Positions 62,474-64,000 of a DNA stretch of 64,000 bases are shown piece after piece. Where the stretch lies: NCBI GenBank assembly GCA_041658205.1, contig JBBAAO010000002.1, forward strand, positions 558,001 to 622,000, read 5' to 3'. Source of the DNA: Bacteroidota bacterium. Its GTDB lineage: Bacteria; Bacteroidota; Ignavibacteria; UBA10030; UBA8401. Below the pieces are notes generated by a model that saw only the letters and a list, made by a program, of their open reading frames with translations, was not told where the DNA came from and made no database searches. Made by a program: the position numbers and the translations under genes. How positions within the stretch are numbered: the first letter of the stretch is position 1; each line of letters opens with the position of its first letter.

Positions 62474-63772
62474 ATGAAAAATATTTTCAGATATTTTATT
62501 TTGTTCTTTGTCGTTCCTGTTTTGTTTGGATTGATATATGTTAGCGAAACTTACGCACAAACGGGTTGGATTCATCAAACAAGCGGGATAACTACTCATC
62601 TCGATAGAGTATGGTTTACCGATTCAAATAATGGGACAGCAGTGGGACAATCAGGCACCATTCTGCGTACGACCAATGGTGGAGTAACATGGACGAGCCA
62701 GACAAGTGGTACTACGAATATGCTCATTGGAATATGTTTCAGTAATCCTTTGAACGGTTGGGTTGTAGGAATTTACGGCACTATCTTGCACACAACAAAT
62801 GGAGGTGCCACATGGACAACACAATCAAGCGGGACAACATATCATATACAAGAAGTTTCTTGTTCTGATGACAGTAACGCAACAGTAGTGGCTAATTATG
62901 GTGTTATCCTGCGCACGACGAATGGAGGAAACACCTGGATACCGCAGTCAAGCGGTACAACGAATGGTTTTTCGGGAGTTTCTTTTACTGATTCTAGTAA
63001 TGGTACTGCAGTTGGACTTTCTGGTACTATTGTGCGCACAACCAATGCAGGTGCCACATGGATTACCCAAACAAGCGGAACGACCAACCATCTCTATGAA
63101 ACTTCTTTCACTGATTCCAAGAATGGGACTATCGTTGGAGACCTTGGCAACATTCTGCACACAACGAATGGAGGCGCCACGTGGACGCCGCAGTCTAGTG
63201 GAACTACGAATACTCTTTGGGAAATTTCTTTTACTGATTCCAACAATGGAACTGCAGTGGGAGCCCAGGGCACTATCCTACGCACAACCAATGCAGGAGC
63301 CACATGGGCGAAACAGACGAGCGGGACTACCGTTCTGATAGGAGGAGTATCCTTCACTGATGCAAACACTGGAACGGCGGTTGGAGATGGTGGCACTATT
63401 CTTCGTACTACAACTGGTGGTGTAGTATGGGTTGAGGAAATACCAAATGGAAATATATCGCAAAACTTTGAACTTAGTCAAAACTACCCCAACCCATTCA
63501 ATCCATCCACAACAATCACTTACAGCATTCCTGAACGAAGTACTGTCAAACTTTCCATCTTCAACACTCTCGGTCAAAATATTTCTGAGATAGTGAACGA
63601 AACGAACGATGCAGGTTCTTACGAACACAGTTTTAATGCGTCTCAATTATCATCAGGAATTTCCGCCAAAGGCGGATACGCCTCTGGCGTATATTTCTAC
63701 AGGATTGAAGCTACGCCCGTAAGTAATTCAAAAACTTTTGTTGAAACGAAGAAAATGATATTAATACGGTAA
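62474..63772 (+). CDS. Ycf48-like propeller T9SS protein
   Basis: 432 residues; AGGAG upstream. Signal peptide (YFILFFVVPVLFGLIYV...YAQ). Seven to eight regular repeats of about 41 residues: FTDSNNGTAVGQSGTILRTTNGGATWT.QTSGTT, the Ycf48/PSII-stability-factor propeller type. Sorting domain (NYPNPFNPSTTITYSIPERS to KKMILIR) with the 30-base insertion. Repeats are closely alike, so they expanded recently. It does not use the MKTMMRC leader but shares the leader-like repeat with the Reg_prop kinase gene. Confidence 0.87.
   Translation: MKNIFRYFILFFVVPVLFGLIYVSETYAQTGWIHQTSGITTHLDRVWFTDSNNGTAVGQSGTILRTTNGGVTWTSQTSGTTNMLIGICFSNPLNGWVVGIYGTILHTTNGGATWTTQSSGTTYHIQEVSCSDDSNATVVANYGVILRTTNGGNTWIPQSSGTTNGFSGVSFTDSSNGTAVGLSGTIVRTTNAGATWITQTSGTTNHLYETSFTDSKNGTIVGDLGNILHTTNGGATWTPQSSGTTNTLWEISFTDSNNGTAVGAQGTILRTTNAGATWAKQTSGTTVLIGGVSFTDANTGTAVGDGGTILRTTTGGVVWVEEIPNGNISQNFELSQNYPNPFNPSTTITYSIPERSTVKLSIFNTLGQNISEIVNETNDAGSYEHSFNASQLSSGISAKGGYASGVYFYRIEATPVSNSKTFVETKKMILIR
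63662..63691. repeat. In-frame palindromic insertion, 30 bases
   Basis: TCCGCCAAAGGCGGA then TACGCCTCTGGCGTA, two perfect adjacent hairpins, encoding SAKGGYASGV. This is the cleanest short form. Confidence 0.88.
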
Positions 63773-63796
63773 CAGTTCGTGAAAGGAGTGCGATGT

Positions 63797-64000
63797 ATGA
63801 AAACGATGATGAGATGTTTGGTGATGAAAATACATTTTACAAGAATTAATAGAATGCTACAAATATGTTTATTGATGTTATTCATTCAGCAGTATTCACT
63901 TTGTCAACTCGTCGATTTATTTCCTCTTAAAGAGGGGTGGGATGCGACATATTTATACTCAAGTCGGGAAGGTTCCTACAACGGAAATTATTCTTGCGAT
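63797..64000 (+). CDS. Cassette leader fused to a new exported protein, 3' partial
   Basis: Open to the right edge, 68 residues seen. The shared leader GAAAGGAGTGCGATGTATG and MKTMMRCLVM are followed by KIHFTRINRMLQICLLMLFIQQYSLCQ, a second complete signal peptide with its own Met, then LVDLFPLKEGWDATYLYSSREG. So the cassette start has been joined in frame in front of another secreted-protein gene. The alternative start is the ATG at 63824. Confidence 0.65.
   Translation, partial: MKTMMRCLVMKIHFTRINRMLQICLLMLFIQQYSLCQLVDLFPLKEGWDATYLYSSREGSYNGNYSCD

Noticed and set aside
41606..63772. Regularly repeated blocks as a CRISPR array or minisatellite
   Set aside because: Period and spacing follow protein repeats (about 40 to 60 codons), with no short identical repeats separated by unique spacers.
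1..64000. tRNA, rRNA, phage or integrative element
   Set aside because: No cloverleaf, rRNA stretch, integrase, or phage structural gene could be recognised.

Overview
The window looks like a chromosome segment from a Bacteroidota/FCB-group bacterium, most like Ignavibacteria-type lineages. Eleven intact exported proteins, plus the protein cut at the left edge, end in a type IX secretion (T9SS) sorting domain of the form NYPNPFNPSTTI ... LGQ ... SGVYFYR ... KKM.L.K. Base composition is moderate, and Shine-Dalgarno sites (AGGAG, AAAGGAG) precede many starts. This assignment is inference from protein style; no rRNA, tRNA or CRISPR array was seen.

Layout. 1-7.6 kb: the end of a dockerin/cohesin-like T9SS protein, a methyltransferase, a small exported protein, a STAS-like protein, a sialate O-acetylesterase, a GH16 glucanase with T9SS domain, and a PAP2 phosphatase on the minus strand. 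8.4-16.8 kb: a compact signalling operon (GAF/PAS histidine kinase, REC-only regulator, hybrid kinase with REC at both ends), followed by a lipoprotein. 18.5-19.8 kb: an S41-like peptidase on the minus strand. 20.7-34.7 kb: two paralogous NarL-type regulators, each followed by a DUF3494 (ice-binding-like) lipoprotein, with kaiC-kaiB between them. Then come small membrane proteins, two larger DUF3494-T9SS proteins, a decayed DUF3494 gene and outer-membrane barrels. 34.8-41.6 kb: a GT-C glycosyltransferase, a Reg_prop sensor kinase with its NarL-type regulator, and a REC-only protein. 41.6-64 kb: a run of large exported T9SS proteins (beta-propeller/BNR-like, NQW-repeat, S41 protease, beta-helix plus esterase) interrupted by a relBE/dinJ-yafQ-like toxin-antitoxin pair.

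How the parts may work together. Many genes serve the cell surface: secreted polysaccharide enzymes, adhesin or ice-binding-like proteins and large propeller proteins, all routed through T9SS. They are mixed with two-component systems that could tune them. The DUF3494 region shares a two-block upstream element with fixed 54-base spacing, which suggests a small regulon.

The most unusual signals are: (1) a 30- or 54-base palindromic insertion found in frame at the same point of the T9SS sorting domain in five genes and one relic; (2) a cassette architecture in the 41.6-64 kb cluster, with near-identical leader and signal peptide, variable middle and near-identical sorting domain, together with collapsed and orphan sorting-domain relics; (3) the shared promoter-like element; (4) two 253-255-base MITE-like elements; and (5) a structured leader-like repeat before two unrelated genes.
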